Assembly: GCA_050747865.1 (NCBI GenBank)
Contig: JBOGJI010000117.1
Coordinates: forward strand, 1-25,691
Reading direction: 5' to 3'
Length of the DNA stretch: 25,691 nt
Source of the DNA: JBOGJI01 sp050747865
GTDB taxonomy: Bacteria; Acidobacteriota; Thermoanaerobaculia; Multivoradales; JAHEKO01
The position numbers and the translations under genes are program-made. Positions 1 to 9,100 of this stretch are shown piece after piece. Every line of letters starts with the position of its first letter. The stretch's first letter is position 1. Under the pieces are notes generated by a model that saw only the letters and a program-made list of their open reading frames with translations, ran no database searches and was not told where the DNA came from.

Positions 1-1
1 C

Positions 2-172
2 GCGCTCTCCTTCGTGCCCGAGGGCGGCCGCGACCACGCGCTGGAAGAGCTGGCCCAGCAGTGGCCGGAAGCGGAGCTGGAACGAGATGAGGCGACGACC
101 GGGAAGACGCTGGAGCGCATCCTCGCCTGGGAGACAGCTCACCGAGAGGAACAGCTCGCCGCGGCCGGGTGA
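2..172 (+). CDS. C-terminal fragment of an unidentified protein
   Basis: An open frame enters from the left edge and runs 56 residues to a TGA at 170-172. The visible part is acidic and helical-looking, with the segment ALEELAQQWPEAELERDEAT, and has no membrane segment. No family is recognised. The codon use (G or C at third positions) matches the neighbouring genes, which supports a real coding end rather than chance. The next gene begins 263 bases later with its own ribosome binding site, so there is no sign of coupling. Function cannot be inferred from this fragment. Confidence 0.45.
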   Translation, partial: ALSFVPEGGRDHALEELAQQWPEAELERDEATTGKTLERILAWETAHREEQLAAAG

Positions 173-275
173 CACACAGTGGAATGTTTTCCTGCCTCGA
201 CCGGTCAGGGGCTCGCGAGGGCACCCGCTTGGCTCGCGTGATTTCATGTATTTCATAGCAGCATAAGGGGTTGCA

Positions 276-292
276 GGGACCCCATGGGTCCC
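276..292 (+). promoter_or_regulatory. Short perfect hairpin in the 173-435 gap
   Basis: GGGACCC (276-282) and GGGTCCC (286-292) form a 7-bp perfect inverted repeat around CAT. It lies in the 263-base gap between the partial first gene and the small secreted protein at 436. No T-run follows, so it is not a classic terminator. It could be a leader structure of the downstream transcript or an operator. I see no convincing -35/-10 pair in this gap. Confidence 0.25.
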
Positions 293-435
293 GATTCCCA
301 TGGCATCGGCGTTGCACTGTAGTTGTCTCGGTGCTCGGGAGCGGATGGGCACCACCCTCCCGGGAGACGAACGAACATCCAGTCAGCCATCGGGAAGCCA
401 GGTGCCGGGCTTCCTCACGGCAAGGAGGCAAGGCG

Positions 436-750
436 ATGAAACTCCACGTGAAGGGTTTCGGTGTCGCCCTCGCCGTCGCGCTCTTGGCGCTGGCGCCCGC
501 CGTAGCGGTCGTGGCGCAAGAAGAGGAGTACGCGGCCGAGGAAGAGACCACCTTGACCGGTCAGCTCAGCACGGATGAGCAGGGCGGTTACGTGCTCATC
601 GAGGAGGCGAGCGGCGAATCGGTTTCCCTCGTCGCCTCGATGGACCTGTCGCAGCACGTCGACGCCACGGTCAACGTGACCGGGAAGTGGGCCGAGGACG
701 AGGAAGGCAACCGGGTCTTCGAGGTCTCGAGCGTAGAGCCGGCCGAGTAG
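436..750 (+). CDS. Small secreted protein, DUF5818/OB-fold-like
   Basis: A 104-residue protein with a clear Sec signal peptide: MKLHVK, then a hydrophobic stretch to about residue 26, with likely cleavage after VVA before QEEE. The mature part starts with a very acidic segment (EEEYAAEEETT). A beta-rich domain of about 70 residues follows: TLTGQLSTDEQGGYVLIEE, then HVDATVNVTGKWAEDEEGN. This pattern, 'TLTG-x-L ... YVL-E ... V-VTGKW', resembles the small extracytoplasmic OB-like domains (DUF5818 type) common in Acidobacteriota; that assignment is from memory of the pattern. The ATG at 436 is chosen over upstream starts because AAGGAGG lies at 422-428 and the signal peptide begins there. It is monocistronic and followed by a strong hairpin. 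It probably binds something in the periplasm, but the ligand is unknown. Confidence 0.75.
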   Translation: MKLHVKGFGVALAVALLALAPAVAVVAQEEEYAAEEETTLTGQLSTDEQGGYVLIEEASGESVSLVASMDLSQHVDATVNVTGKWAEDEEGNRVFEVSSVEPAE

Positions 751-766
751 ACGGCCGCGCACACAG

Positions 767-812
767 CCCCTCGAGGGGTCGGCACGACCGGCCCCGCGAG
801 GGGTTCGCTTTT
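767..812 (+). terminator. Intrinsic terminator between convergent genes
   Basis: Just after the stop at 750, CCCCTCG (767-773) can pair with CGAGGGG (797-803), enclosing GGTCG-GCA-CGACC (777-789). Alternatively CCCCTCGAGGGG (767-778) and CCCCGCGAGGGG (792-803) each fold alone. TTCGCTTTT follows at 804-812. The structure ends five bases before the convergent gene at 817, so it may serve both strands, though the T-run favours the + transcript. Confidence 0.65.
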
Positions 813-816
813 CCCC

Positions 817-1518
817 TCACCTCGCCGGATCGGCGTCGGCGAGCGTCCCCAGGTACTGGCCGGTGTTCTCCGTCATCACTACGTAGTCCACCCCGCAGCC
901 GCTCCTCAGCAGGGAATAGGGCGGAACGCTGCCCCGCGACGTCTCGAGTCCCAGGGTCAGGACTTCCTGACGCAGGAACTTCTTGACCACGTCGCCCGGG
1001 TCGGGAAACTTCAGGGCGCCACCGTACACCCAGACCTCCGCGTCGGGGTCTCCGGCGTGCACGACGTGGGACCTGCCGATCAGCACCACCTTCACGGCCT
1101 CCGGCCCTTCCGCGATGGTCGCCGCCATCTTCGCGGCACGCCTCCAACCTTCGGGCGGATCAATGGCGTGGACCGGCGCCCACGATTCATCTACCAGCTT
1201 GCGGAACGCCAACATGTTGAACGCCCGCGCCAGGCTCCAGCAGGTGTCGTCTCCCGGCGGGCAGTTGGTGCGGAAGCCCTCGACGTAGAGACCGACGTCG
1301 AGGCCGCTCCAGACCAGCGCGTTCGCCAGATCGACCGCAAACTTCTTGACCGGGCCGACGCCGTGGCGCTCGCCGACGAAGACGTACTTGAGCTGTTCCT
1401 CGTGGACACGCACCACGATCTCGTCGAGCGAGCTGGCTCGCTGGGGCTCGACGCAATCGGCGTGGGCCGAGGCCGGAAGGACGGCTGAGAGCAGCAGGGC
1501 GATCAATGTACGTCGCAT
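817..1518 (-). CDS. Secreted ChaN/EreA-fold (TraB/Tiki-like) protein
   Basis: A 233-residue protein with a Sec signal peptide (cleavage probably after SAHA, residue 20). The mature part carries the landmarks of the ChaN/EreA/TraB-Tiki fold. A strand ending FVGERHG (Gly49-Glu50, His52) is followed by a helix of the 'VKKFAVDLANAL' type. Then comes GLYVEGF (Glu80), and a second strand ending VVLIGRSHVVHAG (His151). In this superfamily the GE.H motif and a later G..H form the haem- or metal-binding or hydrolytic site. Family members include haem-binding ChaN, erythromycin esterase and Tiki proteases, so the substrate cannot be chosen from sequence. Three or more cysteines suggest disulfides after export. 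It is monocistronic, and a palindromic promoter-like region lies upstream at 1624-1650. Confidence 0.65.
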   Translation of the reverse strand: MRRTLIALLLSAVLPASAHADCVEPQRASSLDEIVVRVHEEQLKYVFVGERHGVGPVKKFAVDLANALVWSGLDVGLYVEGFRTNCPPGDDTCWSLARAFNMLAFRKLVDESWAPVHAIDPPEGWRRAAKMAATIAEGPEAVKVVLIGRSHVVHAGDPDAEVWVYGGALKFPDPGDVVKKFLRQEVLTLGLETSRGSVPPYSLLRSGCGVDYVVMTENTGQYLGTLADADPAR

Positions 1519-1623
1519 GCGCCAGAGGCCTCCGTCGAGTCTCGTTCCCGTCGCCGACAGCGATCCGCCTGCCGCCAGGCTGATCCGAGCTACGGAACTC
1601 GGCGTACCCCTCTCTGTACAAGA

Positions 1624-1650
1624 GTCCGTACGTGGCTATATAGCACGGAC
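1624..1650 (-). promoter_or_regulatory. Nested palindromes, candidate promoter/operator
   Basis: GTCCGT (1624-1629) and ACGGAC (1645-1650) form a perfect inverted repeat. The 10-bp palindrome GCTATATAGC (1635-1644) lies inside it, with flanking CGT/ACG also paired. On the - strand TATATA would serve as a -10 element for the ChaN-like gene that starts at 1518, but the -35 (TTCCGT) is poor. In such GC-rich DNA an AT-rich perfect palindrome between two - strand genes looks like a regulator site. Confidence 0.35.
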
Positions 1651-1685
1651 GGCGGGCGAACGGAAGGGGGGTGTGGTGGCGGCTG

Positions 1686-3065
1686 CTACAGGACCTTGCC
1701 GGGGTTGAGGATGCCGCGCGGGTCGAGGGCGGCCTTGATGGCGCGCTGGACGCGCAGTGCCGTCTCGCCCACCTGGGCCTCCAGGTAGCGGTGCTTGAGC
1801 AGCCCCACGCCGTGCTCGCCGCTCAGGGTGCCGCCGAGCTCCAGGCTCTTGGTGAGGATGGCGTCGAAGGCCCGGCGGGCGCGCTTTTCCGACTCCGGGT
1901 CGTCGGGGTCGAAGATGATCGTCGGGTGCATGTTGCCGTCGCCGGCGTGTCCGAAGGTGCCGACCGTCACCTCATGCGCGGCGGCGATTTGCTGGATCGC
2001 ATCGAGCAGGTCGGGGATGCGCGACACCGACACTGCCACGTCGTCCAGCATGGTGGCGCCCAGCCGCTCCAGGGCGCCGTGGGCGAGCCGCCGCGCCGCG
2101 AGCAGCATCTCGCCCTCGGACTCCGAGGTCCCCTGGATGACTAGGGTCGCGCCGGCGGCCTCGCACAGGCTCGCCATCTGCCGGATCTCCTCCTCGCTCT
2201 CGGCGGCCCCGGTGTCCGAGCGCGCCAGCAGCATCGCCGCCGCCTCGGTGTCCAGGTCCATGGGCTTCCACGCCTCGACGGCGCGCACGGTCTGGCGGTC
2301 CATGAGCTCGAGCAGCGACGGGGTGAGGCGCTCGACGATGCCGGCGATGGCGTTGCCGGCGTCGGTCAAGGTGGAGAAGAACGCCACCAGGGTGGCCGGG
2401 GTCCGCGGCCGCGGGCGCAGGCGCAGGGTCGCCTCGGTGATCACCGCCAGCGTCCCCTCGGAGCCGACGAGCAGGCGCGTCAGGTCGTAGCCCGCGACGC
2501 TCTTGATCGTGCGCGTGCCGGTGCGCAGCAGCGAGCCGTCGGCGAGCACCGCTTCGAGCCCGAGCACCGACTCCCGGGTGACGCCGTATTTGACGCAGCA
2601 CAGCCCCCCGGCGTTGGTGGCGATGTTGCCGCCCAGGGTCGAGAACTCGTAGCTCGCCGGATCGGGCGGATAGAACAGCCCTACCTCGCGGGCCGCCTTC
2701 GCCAGCTCGGCGTTGACCACCCCGGGCTGTACGACCGCGACCATGGCATGCGGGTCGAGCTCGAGGATCTTGTCCATCCCGGCCAACGACAGGACGATGC
2801 AGCCGTCCACGGCGTTGGCGCCGCCGGCAAGGCCGGAGCCCGCCCCGCGGGGCACCACCGCGACCCGATGTTCGTGGGCGACGCGCAACACGGCCTGGAC
2901 GTCGGCTGTCGAAGCCGCGCGCACCAGCGCCGCCGGCATACCGGCATCCACCATGGTCGCCTCGTCGCGGCGGTGGCTCTCCAGGATCTCCGGGTCGGTG
3001 ACGACGCGGCCGGGCTGCAGGGAGTCCGTCAGGGCGTCCAACCATCCGGCGGCTCGACTCTGCAT
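1686..3065 (-). CDS. glcD: FAD-linked oxidase, GlcD family (glycolate/lactate dehydrogenase type)
   Basis: A 459-residue cytosolic flavoprotein of the VAO/PCMH family, the usual GlcD length. The N-terminal FAD-binding domain shows VVPRGAGSGLAGGA (residues 70-83), the FYPPDPAS segment (131-138), and STLGGNIATNAGG (142-154), followed by KSVAGYDLTRLLVGSEGTLA. The C-terminal substrate domain ends with GHAGDGNMHPT and the LSGEHGVG signature. Enzymes of this type oxidise 2-hydroxyacids (glycolate, D-lactate, 2-hydroxyglutarate) and pass electrons to the quinone pool or a partner Fe-S protein. No glcE/glcF partner is adjacent, so a stand-alone D-2-hydroxyacid dehydrogenase is equally likely. The start fits the family N-terminus (WLDALTDSLQPGRVVTDPE). 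No Shine-Dalgarno is visible, and TACATT sits six bases before the ATG, so a leaderless message is possible. Confidence 0.85.
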   Translation of the reverse strand: MQSRAAGWLDALTDSLQPGRVVTDPEILESHRRDEATMVDAGMPAALVRAASTADVQAVLRVAHEHRVAVVPRGAGSGLAGGANAVDGCIVLSLAGMDKILELDPHAMVAVVQPGVVNAELAKAAREVGLFYPPDPASYEFSTLGGNIATNAGGLCCVKYGVTRESVLGLEAVLADGSLLRTGTRTIKSVAGYDLTRLLVGSEGTLAVITEATLRLRPRPRTPATLVAFFSTLTDAGNAIAGIVERLTPSLLELMDRQTVRAVEAWKPMDLDTEAAAMLLARSDTGAAESEEEIRQMASLCEAAGATLVIQGTSESEGEMLLAARRLAHGALERLGATMLDDVAVSVSRIPDLLDAIQQIAAAHEVTVGTFGHAGDGNMHPTIIFDPDDPESEKRARRAFDAILTKSLELGGTLSGEHGVGLLKHRYLEAQVGETALRVQRAIKAALDPRGILNPGKVL

Positions 3066-3123
3066 GGAACCAATGTATCGCGAGTAGAATCAAGGCTGTC
3101 TACGGCAGACCAGGAGGTGCGCC

Positions 3124-4437
3124 ATGTTTCCTGTGCTTCGCTCCCGCGCCGTCGTCTTCTCGACCCTCGCCGTCTTCGCGCTGTCGTGCGCGTCCACACA
3201 CCTGCCGCCGATCTCGAGCGCCGGCTCGCAGTTCGAGCCGTTCAAGGACGAGGTGCGGCTGTGGGACGAGGCCCGCGCCGAGGAGCAGAAGCTCCTGGCG
3301 GAGACGCCGCTCTACGAGGATCCACTGCTCGAGGACTATCTGCAGGGCGTGGTCGACGGGCTGACGCCTCCCGGCATGGCCGCCAACCGGCAGCTGCGCT
3401 ACCGCGTGCGGGTGGTCGAGGACCCGTCGCTCAACGCCTTCGCCTACCCGCACGGCTCGATGTACGTGCACACCGGCCTGCTCGCGCGCATGGAGAACGA
3501 AGATCAGCTCGCCACCGTCCTCGGCCACGAGATGACCCACGTCGAGAACCGCCACTCCCTGCGCTACCGGCGCAGCGCCCGCAACAAGCAGATCGGCTTC
3601 TCGATCGCGGCGCTCGCCGCCGCCGTGGTGCTGGCCGGCGAGGAGGGCGACGCCTGGGGCGAAGGCGAATGGGCCAGGGCCGCCCGCGTCGGCGTCCTCG
3701 GCGACATCCTGCTCACCCTCGGCCTCCAGCTCGCCTTCCTGGCCTCGGTCAACGGCTACGGGCGTGGGCTCGAAGAGGAGGCCGACGTCGGCGGCTTCAA
3801 CAAGATGTTGGCCGCCGGCTACGACCTGCGGGAATCGCCCAAGGTCTACCAGGCCCTGCTCGAGGACCACGGCGATCCCGGCAAGGTGGAGGCGTTCTTC
3901 TTCGGCAGCCATCCGAAGCTCGCCAACCGGATCACCAACGCCGAGGAGCGTGTCGCGGCGCTGCCCGCGGCTTCTCTGTCGGCGCCGCCCACCGCCCCGG
4001 CCGCACCGTCCGACGAGTTCTCGCGGCGCATACGCTCGGTGGTGCGTGACGACGCCCGCCTGAACATCGAGGCCGGCCGCCTCAAGCTCGCCGCCGACGA
4101 GCTCGCGCGGGCGAAAGCGGCGCTGCCGGAGGATCCGGAGGTGCACTTCCTCATCGCCCGCCTCAAGCTGGCGCAGGCCGATGCCAGCTCGGACGCGGCC
4201 AAGCGGACCCGCCTGCTGGAGGGGGCCCGCGCCGCCCTCGAGAAGTCCCGACGCCTGGGTCTCGATCGCCCGGAGCTCGACCGCGAGCTGGGCCTCATGG
4301 CCTATCGCGCCGAAGATTGGGCCGCGGCGTGCGAGCACTTCGCGCGTTACGTCGACAAGGCCGGCGGCGCGCCGGACGTCTCCACCATCCGGGGCTACCT
4401 GCTCGAGCTGCAACGGGACGGGCACTGCCGGGGATGA
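3124..4437 (+). CDS. M48 metalloprotease lipoprotein with TPR-like C-terminus
   Basis: A 437-residue zinc protease, probably anchored in the membrane facing the periplasm. A hydrophobic N-terminus ends in the lipobox-like FALSC (Cys22). The peptidase domain holds HEMTH (His135, Glu136, His139) and the third-ligand motif EEEAD (217-221). It also has the M48 segments NAFAYPHGSMYVHTGLL and SHPKLANRI. A hydrophobic stretch (about 158-172) lies between them. Residues from about 285 form alanine/leucine-rich helical repeats like TPRs, as in BepA/YfgC-type M48 proteins that guard outer-membrane assembly. AGGAGG at 3112-3117 precedes the ATG at 3124. The stop overlaps the start of the next gene (ATGA), so the two are co-translated. 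The role in envelope protein quality control is inferred. Confidence 0.85.
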   Translation: MFPVLRSRAVVFSTLAVFALSCASTHLPPISSAGSQFEPFKDEVRLWDEARAEEQKLLAETPLYEDPLLEDYLQGVVDGLTPPGMAANRQLRYRVRVVEDPSLNAFAYPHGSMYVHTGLLARMENEDQLATVLGHEMTHVENRHSLRYRRSARNKQIGFSIAALAAAVVLAGEEGDAWGEGEWARAARVGVLGDILLTLGLQLAFLASVNGYGRGLEEEADVGGFNKMLAAGYDLRESPKVYQALLEDHGDPGKVEAFFFGSHPKLANRITNAEERVAALPAASLSAPPTAPAAPSDEFSRRIRSVVRDDARLNIEAGRLKLAADELARAKAALPEDPEVHFLIARLKLAQADASSDAAKRTRLLEGARAALEKSRRLGLDRPELDRELGLMAYRAEDWAAACEHFARYVDKAGGAPDVSTIRGYLLELQRDGHCRG

Positions 4438-6110
4438 GACCGGCCGCGCGCGCGGCCGCCGCGGCCGTGCTCTGTCTGGCTTCGTCGTTCGCAGGCGCGT
4501 GTCGGGAGGGCGAGGCTCCTGAACAGGCCACCTTCGAGCCGCCGCCGACGCGGGGCCTGATCCTGATCTCGGTCGACGCGCTGCGCGCCGACCATCTGGG
4601 CGCCTACGGCTACGAGCTCCCCGCCAGCCCCTTCTTCGACTCCCTGGCCGCGCGCGGCACGCTCTTCGAGCAGGCGTGGATCCAGTATCCGGCCACCCTC
4701 ACCTCGCACGTGTCGATGCTCACCGGCCTCTACCCGCAGGAGCACGGCGTGCTGCTGCGCAACGCCGTGCTCTCGGAGCGGATCGAGATGGCGCCGCAGC
4801 GCCTGCGGCAGCACGGGTTCCGCACCGCCGGTCACACCGAAGGTGGTTTCATGGGGCGTATGTACGGGTTCGATCGCGGCTTCGAGGTGTTCACCGACAC
4901 CCAATACGAGGAGGAGACCGACGTCGAGCGCACCTTCGCCCGAGGCCTCGACTTCCTCTCCGCTCTCGGTCCCGAGGAGCGCTTCTTCCTCTTTCTCCAC
5001 ACCTATACGGTGCACGACCCCTACGATCCGCCGGCGCCCTACCGGTCGCGGTTCTGGCCCGGGCCGGCGCCGGACACTTTCGAGCCGACGGGGCCGAACC
5101 TGCACGAGGTCAACGCCGGGTTCCGCTCGGTCACGCCGGAAGCGGCGCGTTATTTCGCGGCCCTGTACGACGCCGGCATCCGCTACTTCGACGACGTGCT
5201 GCGCGACTTCTTCGCCCGCCTCGACGGCCTGGGCCTGGGCGACGAGACCACGGTCATCATCACCTCCGACCACGGCGAGGAGTTTCTGGAGCACGGTCGG
5301 CTGGTGCACGAGCAGCTCTACCCCGAGGTGGGACGGGTGCCGCTGCTCTTCGTCTTTCCCGGCCAGACCGGGCCGGTGCGCATCGACGCGCCGGTGGAGT
5401 CGGTCGATCTGGCGCCGACGCTCTACGAGCTGGCCGGGATCCCCGTTCCCGCACAGGTCTCCGGATCGAGTCTGGTGCCCCTGATCACGGGAGCCGCGGA
5501 CGGCGGCGAGCGCCGGGCATACGTCGAGATCGGGGCCTATCCGTTCTCCCAGACGGCCCTGGTGGCCAGGCACGAGGGCGAGCACCGCCAGATCGTCGTG
5601 ACGCGCCCGTTCACGGGCGATCCCGACGGCACGTGGTTCTTCGGTGAGGTCGTGCTCGACACGACGGCGCCGCGGATTGCCTTCGAGGCCCTGAGCTTCC
5701 ACCACACCCGTCCTCTCGAAGTGTTGGTGGACGGCGACCCGGAGCAGACGATCCAGCTACCGACCAGGTGGACCCCGGTGACCATCGAGCTCGGGTCGCG
5801 GCGTGCGGGCCGGCGGGTGACGTTGCGAGCCGCAGACTGCCAGTCGCCGGCGCGGCTGGGCATCAAGGCGAGCGACACGCGCTGCCTCGCTTTCAAGCTG
5901 CGCGGCATCGAGCCGGTGCGTCGCGAGCTCTTTGACCTCTCACGCGACCCGACGGCGCAGCGCGACCTGTCGTGGGACCGCCCCGGCGAGCTGCGACCGC
6001 TGCTGCGCCGGCTCCTCTCGATCGACTTCACCCCCCGCGTCGCCGCCCGCTCCCAGGCGCTCGACGCGAGGACCGAAAAGACCCTGAGGGCCCTGGGCTA
6101 CCTCGACTGA
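4434..6110 (+). CDS. Sulfatase-fold lipoprotein with a Thr nucleophile position
   Basis: A 558-residue member of the alkaline phosphatase/sulfatase superfamily. The ATG overlaps the TGA of the M48 gene by ATGA, which decides the start. The signal sequence ends in FAGAC (Cys23), a lipoprotein-type site. Metal and active-site landmarks are LILISVDALRADHLGAYGY (first Asp at 48), TLTSHVSMLTGLYP (88-101), HTYTVHDPYDPP, and IITSDHGEEFLEHG with a later His. Formylglycine sulfatases have C/S-x-P-x-R at the second site. Here it is Thr88-Leu-Thr-Ser-His, so no formylglycine can form. Thr may act directly, as in phosphodiesterases of this fold. The C-terminal ~130 residues form an added beta-rich domain. 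The substrate is unknown, and an automatic 'sulfatase' label should be read as fold only. Confidence 0.8.
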   Translation: MRPAARAAAAAVLCLASSFAGACREGEAPEQATFEPPPTRGLILISVDALRADHLGAYGYELPASPFFDSLAARGTLFEQAWIQYPATLTSHVSMLTGLYPQEHGVLLRNAVLSERIEMAPQRLRQHGFRTAGHTEGGFMGRMYGFDRGFEVFTDTQYEEETDVERTFARGLDFLSALGPEERFFLFLHTYTVHDPYDPPAPYRSRFWPGPAPDTFEPTGPNLHEVNAGFRSVTPEAARYFAALYDAGIRYFDDVLRDFFARLDGLGLGDETTVIITSDHGEEFLEHGRLVHEQLYPEVGRVPLLFVFPGQTGPVRIDAPVESVDLAPTLYELAGIPVPAQVSGSSLVPLITGAADGGERRAYVEIGAYPFSQTALVARHEGEHRQIVVTRPFTGDPDGTWFFGEVVLDTTAPRIAFEALSFHHTRPLEVLVDGDPEQTIQLPTRWTPVTIELGSRRAGRRVTLRAADCQSPARLGIKASDTRCLAFKLRGIEPVRRELFDLSRDPTAQRDLSWDRPGELRPLLRRLLSIDFTPRVAARSQALDARTEKTLRALGYLD

Positions 6111-6123
6111 TCCACCGTCCCCG

Positions 6124-9100
6124 TCACTGGTCCTCGGGCCGGATGCCCATGCCGCTGCGGTCGGGGTAGGGAGGCCGCTCGGGCTTCCGGAACGGCGCCG
6201 TCTCCAGTTGCGCCAGCAGGTAGTCGATGGCGGCCTCGAGCTGCACGTCGCGGCCGCCCGCCATCTGCGACGGGTCGTCGACCACCTCGATGTCGGGGTC
6301 GACGCCGTGCCCCTCGATGCCCCAGGTGCCGTCCGGCTCGTAGAAGGCGAAGGTGGGCACCGTCATCACCGCGCCGTCGATCAGGCTCGGGTTACCGCTG
6401 ATGCCCACCAGGCCGCCCCAGGTGCGGGTGCCGATGAGCGGTCCCAGGCCGCGGGCGCGGAACCAGAACGGGAAATAGTCGCCGCCCGAGCCGGCCAGGC
6501 CGTTGATCAACATCGCCTTGGGCCCGAAATGGGCGTCCGGCGGCCACGGCCAGTCGTGGCCGTCGCGCGCCGCCCACCAGTTGGCGGGCGGCCGGTCGAG
6601 CAGCTCGACGAAACGGGTGGGGATCTGGCCACCGCCGTTCCAGCGCTCGTCGATGATCAGGGCCGGCTTGGCGGTCTGGCCGTAGAACTGCCGGAACAGC
6701 TCGTTCTGGCCGTCGATCCCGGTGTTGGGGACGTAGATGTAGCCGATGCGGCCGTCGCTCGCCTCCTCGACCCGCCGCCGGTTCGCCTCCACCCAGGCGC
6801 GCAGGCGCAGGGAGTACTCGTTGGAGGCCAGCTTCACCACCACCTGCCGCGCCGAGGCGTCGAGGCTGGGCCGGTCGGAGACGGTGAGCGTCACCACCTG
6901 GTCGCCCAGCCCCTGGAAGGCGGCCCACGGGCTCTTGGTGGCGTCGACCGGGGCGCCGTTGACGGCCAGTAGGTAGTCGCCTTCTTCGACCTCGAGGCCG
7001 GGCTCGCCGAGAGGGCCGCGCGCATCGGCGTCCCACGGTGCGCCGCGGTAGATCCGGGCGAAGCGGTAGGCGCCGTCGGCGAGCTCGAAATCGGTGCCCG
7101 GCAAACCGACGGACATCTCGGGCACGTCCTCCGAGTCGCCGCCGCCCCGGTAGTAGGCGTGGCCGACATTGAGCTCGGAGATCATCTCGGCGATGACGTA
7201 ACCCACGTCCTGGCGCGAAGCGCAGTCGGGCAACATGGCCGCGTATTGCTCGCGCACCGCCGGCCAGTCGACGCCGTGCATCCCGGGGTCGTAGAAGAAA
7301 TCGCGCTGCAGGCGCCACGCCTCGTGGAAGATCTGCCGCCATTCGGCGCGTGGGTCGATGGTGGCGATCAGGTTGGCGATCGGCACCGTGGTCTTCCATT
7401 CCTGCTCGGGCTTGGGATCGATCAGGGCGTGGTCCTTGTCCTTGCGCGCCAGCAGCTTCTTGCCGTCGGCGGAGATGCCGAAGGCGTCGGCCTCGGCGAG
7501 AACTGTCTGCACGCGCTTGTCCTCCTCTTCGGCGCCGGCGTAGAAGATCTCGATTGCTCCCTTGGCTTCGCTGCCCGACGGCGGCCGCCGGGTGTAGACG
7601 AGCTTGTCCTCGTGGGTGACCGCCAGGTCGGTGAAGCTGCCGCGCGGGACGGGCAGCAGCACGGCGCGCGCCTCGAAGCCCTCGAGATCGATGCGCACCG
7701 GCTTCGCGGGCTCTTCGGACTCCTCCTCGTCCTCCTTGCCCTTCTCGTCGCCGCCCTTCTTTTCGGGCTCCTCCTCTTCACCGTTCTCCTCGTCCTCCCC
7801 CTCCTCGTCGCTCTTCGGCGCCAGCGGCGACGCCACCTCGCGGCGCAGGGGCACGGCGTAGAGACGGTCGATGGACGTATACACGAAGGTCGTGCCGACG
7901 TCCTCGTAGGCCGGCTGCGTGAAGTCGCGCAGGCTGGCGAAGTAGAGGAAGTCCCCCTTACGGTCGAAGGTCGGCCAGGTGTCGAGGAAGCGGCCGGAGG
8001 TGACCTGGTGTGCCTCGCCCTCCCGCGCGTCGTAGAGCCAGATCGAGGTGAGCTGGGTGTCGCCGCCGCGAGTGTAGGCGATCCAGCGGGAGTCGGAGGA
8101 CCAGGAGACGCGCGGCGGCGGGAACGACGGCCAGGGATCGGTGTCGCCCGCCACGGTCTTGCCGCTCGCCAGCTCAAACACCTGCAGAGTGCCGGAGAGA
8201 TCCCAGAAGGCGATGCGCTTGGAGTCGGGTGACCAGGTCGGGCGCGACAGGAACCGATCGGCCTGTTCGGTCAGGCGCCGCGGCTCGCCGCGGCCGTCGA
8301 CGTCGCGCACGTAGAGCTCGTATTCGCCGCTGGCGTCCGAGAAGTAGGCGATGGACTCGCCGTCCGGGCTCCACGCCGGATCGCGCTCCGCCACGCCGCT
8401 GGTGCGCGTCAGGTTGCGCGGCGAGCCGTGCTTGGCCGGCACCGTCCAGACGTCGCCCCGCGCCTCGAGCAGGACGCGTTTGGCCGACGGCGAGGGGCTG
8501 ACGTTGCTGACCAGCTCGGTGACGTCGACCGGCCGGGCGCGCAGCTGCGGGCGGGCGCCGGGCACGCGGACGTCGACGGTCCGCACCTGGTACGTCGCCA
8601 GATCGAGCGCCTTGAGCCGGCCGGCCTGCTCGAAGACCACCTCGCCGCCCCCCTCCGGCCCGGGCCCGATCGACGGCCACTTGACGTCGTAGTCGGCGAA
8701 GGTGGTGAGCGGCTCGCGCTCGCCGGTCTCCGCGTCGTAGCGCCACAGGTTGAGCCGGTGGGCGGGGCCGTCGTCGGAGAGATAGACGAGGTCGCTCCCG
8801 TGCCACATCGGCTGCGTGTCGGTGCCCTCCCAGTCGGTGATCTTCTTCGCCTCGTGGGTCGTCAGGTGGAAGAGCCAGATGTCGGTTGCCATGCCGCCGC
8901 GGTAGCGCTTCCAGGTGCGGTGATCGCGGGTGTGCGGCGTGTAGGCGAGCCAGGCGCCGTCCGGCGACACGGCCCCGGCGGCGCCGTAGGGCACCGGCAT
9001 CTTCGCGGGCAGGCCGCCGGCCGCGGCGACGGTGAACAGCTCGGGGACCCGCGGATAGGTCGCCATGGGCCCGCCGAAGAAGATGAGCCGTCCGTCCGGC

